Assembly (NCBI GenBank): GCA_020866945.1
Contig: JAJBVW010000216.1
Span: forward strand, 301-6,427
DNA: 6,127 bases
Source: Oscillospiraceae bacterium
GTDB lineage: Bacteria > Bacillota > Clostridia > Oscillospirales > Oscillospiraceae
Direction: 5' to 3'
The translations under genes and the position numbers were made by a program. This document shows, in pieces, positions 5,540 through 6,127 of this stretch (position 1 is its first letter; the number at the start of each line of letters is the position of its first letter). The notes under the pieces are model-generated. The model had not been told where the DNA came from, ran no database searches, and saw only the letters and a program-made list of their open reading frames with translations.

Positions 5540-6127
5540 ATGGCAAAAAAAGCGCTTATCATTGAGGACGACGGCAACATCGCGGAGCTGCTGCGGCTAT
5601 ATCTGGAAAAGGATGGCTTTGAGGTGGCCCAGGCCGGGGACGGAGGTCAGGGCGTGACCCTGGCTCAGAGCTTCGAGCCGGATGTGATACTGCTGGACAT
5701 CATGCTTCCCGTGAAGGACGGATGGCAGGTCTGCCGGGAGGTGCGCGCCTTCTCCAAGATCCCCATCATCATGCTGACCGCCAAGGGCGAGACAGCGGAC
5801 AAGGTGGCCGGGCTGGAAATGGGCGCGGACGACTACCTCACCAAGCCCTTTGAGGTGAAGGAGCTGCTCGCGCGGGTTCACGCCGTGATGCGCCGCACCG
5901 CCGAGGACGAGGGGGACAAGCCCAAGCGCCTGAGCTTTGATAAGCTCGTCATCGACCTCGATTCCTATGAGCTTATCGTGGACGGAAAAAAGGTGTATAC
6001 GCCCCCCAAGGAGATGGAGCTGCTGTTCCATCTAGCCTCCTCCCCCAACCGGGTTTATACCAGAAATCAGCTGTTGGACGAGGTTTGGGGCTTTGACTAT
6101 TTCGGCGATTCCCGAACGGTAGACGTC
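5540..6127 (+). CDS. OmpR/PhoB-family response regulator, 3' end beyond the window
   Basis: The first 196 codons of a two-component DNA-binding response regulator that starts MAKKALIIEDDGNIAELL. The receiver domain (about 3-115) has the acidic pocket E9-D10-D11, phosphoacceptor D53 in LLDIMLP, the switch threonine T80 in IIMLTAK and the conserved lysine K102 in LTKPF. The winged-helix output domain begins near residue 130 (LSFDKLVIDL), continues through PPKEMELL and TRNQLLDEVWG, and the window ends at SRTVDV, inside the expected recognition helix; about 30 residues are missing. AGGAGG at 5525-5530 lies nine bases before the ATG. A sensor histidine kinase gene commonly follows but is out of view. 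It is divergent from the importer operon with 223 bp between start codons. The signal sensed is unknown. Confidence 0.94.
   Translation, partial: MAKKALIIEDDGNIAELLRLYLEKDGFEVAQAGDGGQGVTLAQSFEPDVILLDIMLPVKDGWQVCREVRAFSKIPIIMLTAKGETADKVAGLEMGADDYLTKPFEVKELLARVHAVMRRTAEDEGDKPKRLSFDKLVIDLDSYELIVDGKKVYTPPKEMELLFHLASSPNRVYTRNQLLDEVWGFDYFGDSRTVDV

Noticed and set aside
5597..6031. A 144-codon minus-strand open frame within the response regulator region
   Set aside because: The plus strand encodes an unmistakable receiver domain and winged helix with a strong ribosome binding site; the minus frame has no supporting feature.

Overview
The window looks like chromosomal DNA from a GC-rich, low-branching Gram-positive anaerobe, most likely a gut Clostridia member of the Oscillospiraceae type (Oscillibacter/Flavonifractor-like). 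This is inferred from the strong AGGAGG-type ribosome binding sites, two lipoprotein (not periplasmic) substrate-binding proteins, a Firmicutes-style EcfA1/EcfA2 pair and an estimated GC content in the high fifties. No mobile element, CRISPR array, rRNA or tRNA is visible.

Layout: seven genes run leftward on the minus strand and one response regulator runs rightward from the right end. Reading in the minus direction from about 5390: a promoter; a canonical family-3 substrate-binding lipoprotein (5316-4498); a 12-bp intercistronic hairpin; the permease (4379-3687); the ATPase (3676-2894); a strong intrinsic terminator and a candidate weak promoter (2794-2856); a second substrate-binding lipoprotein (2770-1973); a class I SAM-dependent methyltransferase (1919-1056); ecfA1 (999-154); and the first 54 codons of ecfA2, which runs off the left end. 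Divergently, an OmpR/PhoB-family response regulator starts at 5540 and runs off the right end.

The first three genes form a complete polar-amino-acid-type ABC importer: extracellular lipoprotein, membrane permease and cytoplasmic ATPase. The hairpin after the first gene probably keeps the binding protein in excess, as is usual in such operons. The terminator after the ATPase gene probably separates this unit from the following genes, at least partly.

The main discovery candidate is the second lipoprotein. Its segments are in circularly permuted order: the piece that normally ends a family-3 binding protein comes directly after the lipobox, followed by the normal N-terminal and middle pieces, and the protein stops at the loop where the first piece would normally begin. 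It also lacks the two side chains that family-3 proteins normally use to hold an amino acid. It may be a naturally permuted binding protein with a changed ligand or a sensing/accessory role beside an intact importer.

The 223-bp divergent intergenic region holds a promoter in each direction, a GTTCA direct repeat upstream of the response-regulator -10 box, and a hairpin flanked by an 8-bp direct repeat in its leader. Control of the importer by this regulator is plausible but unproven.
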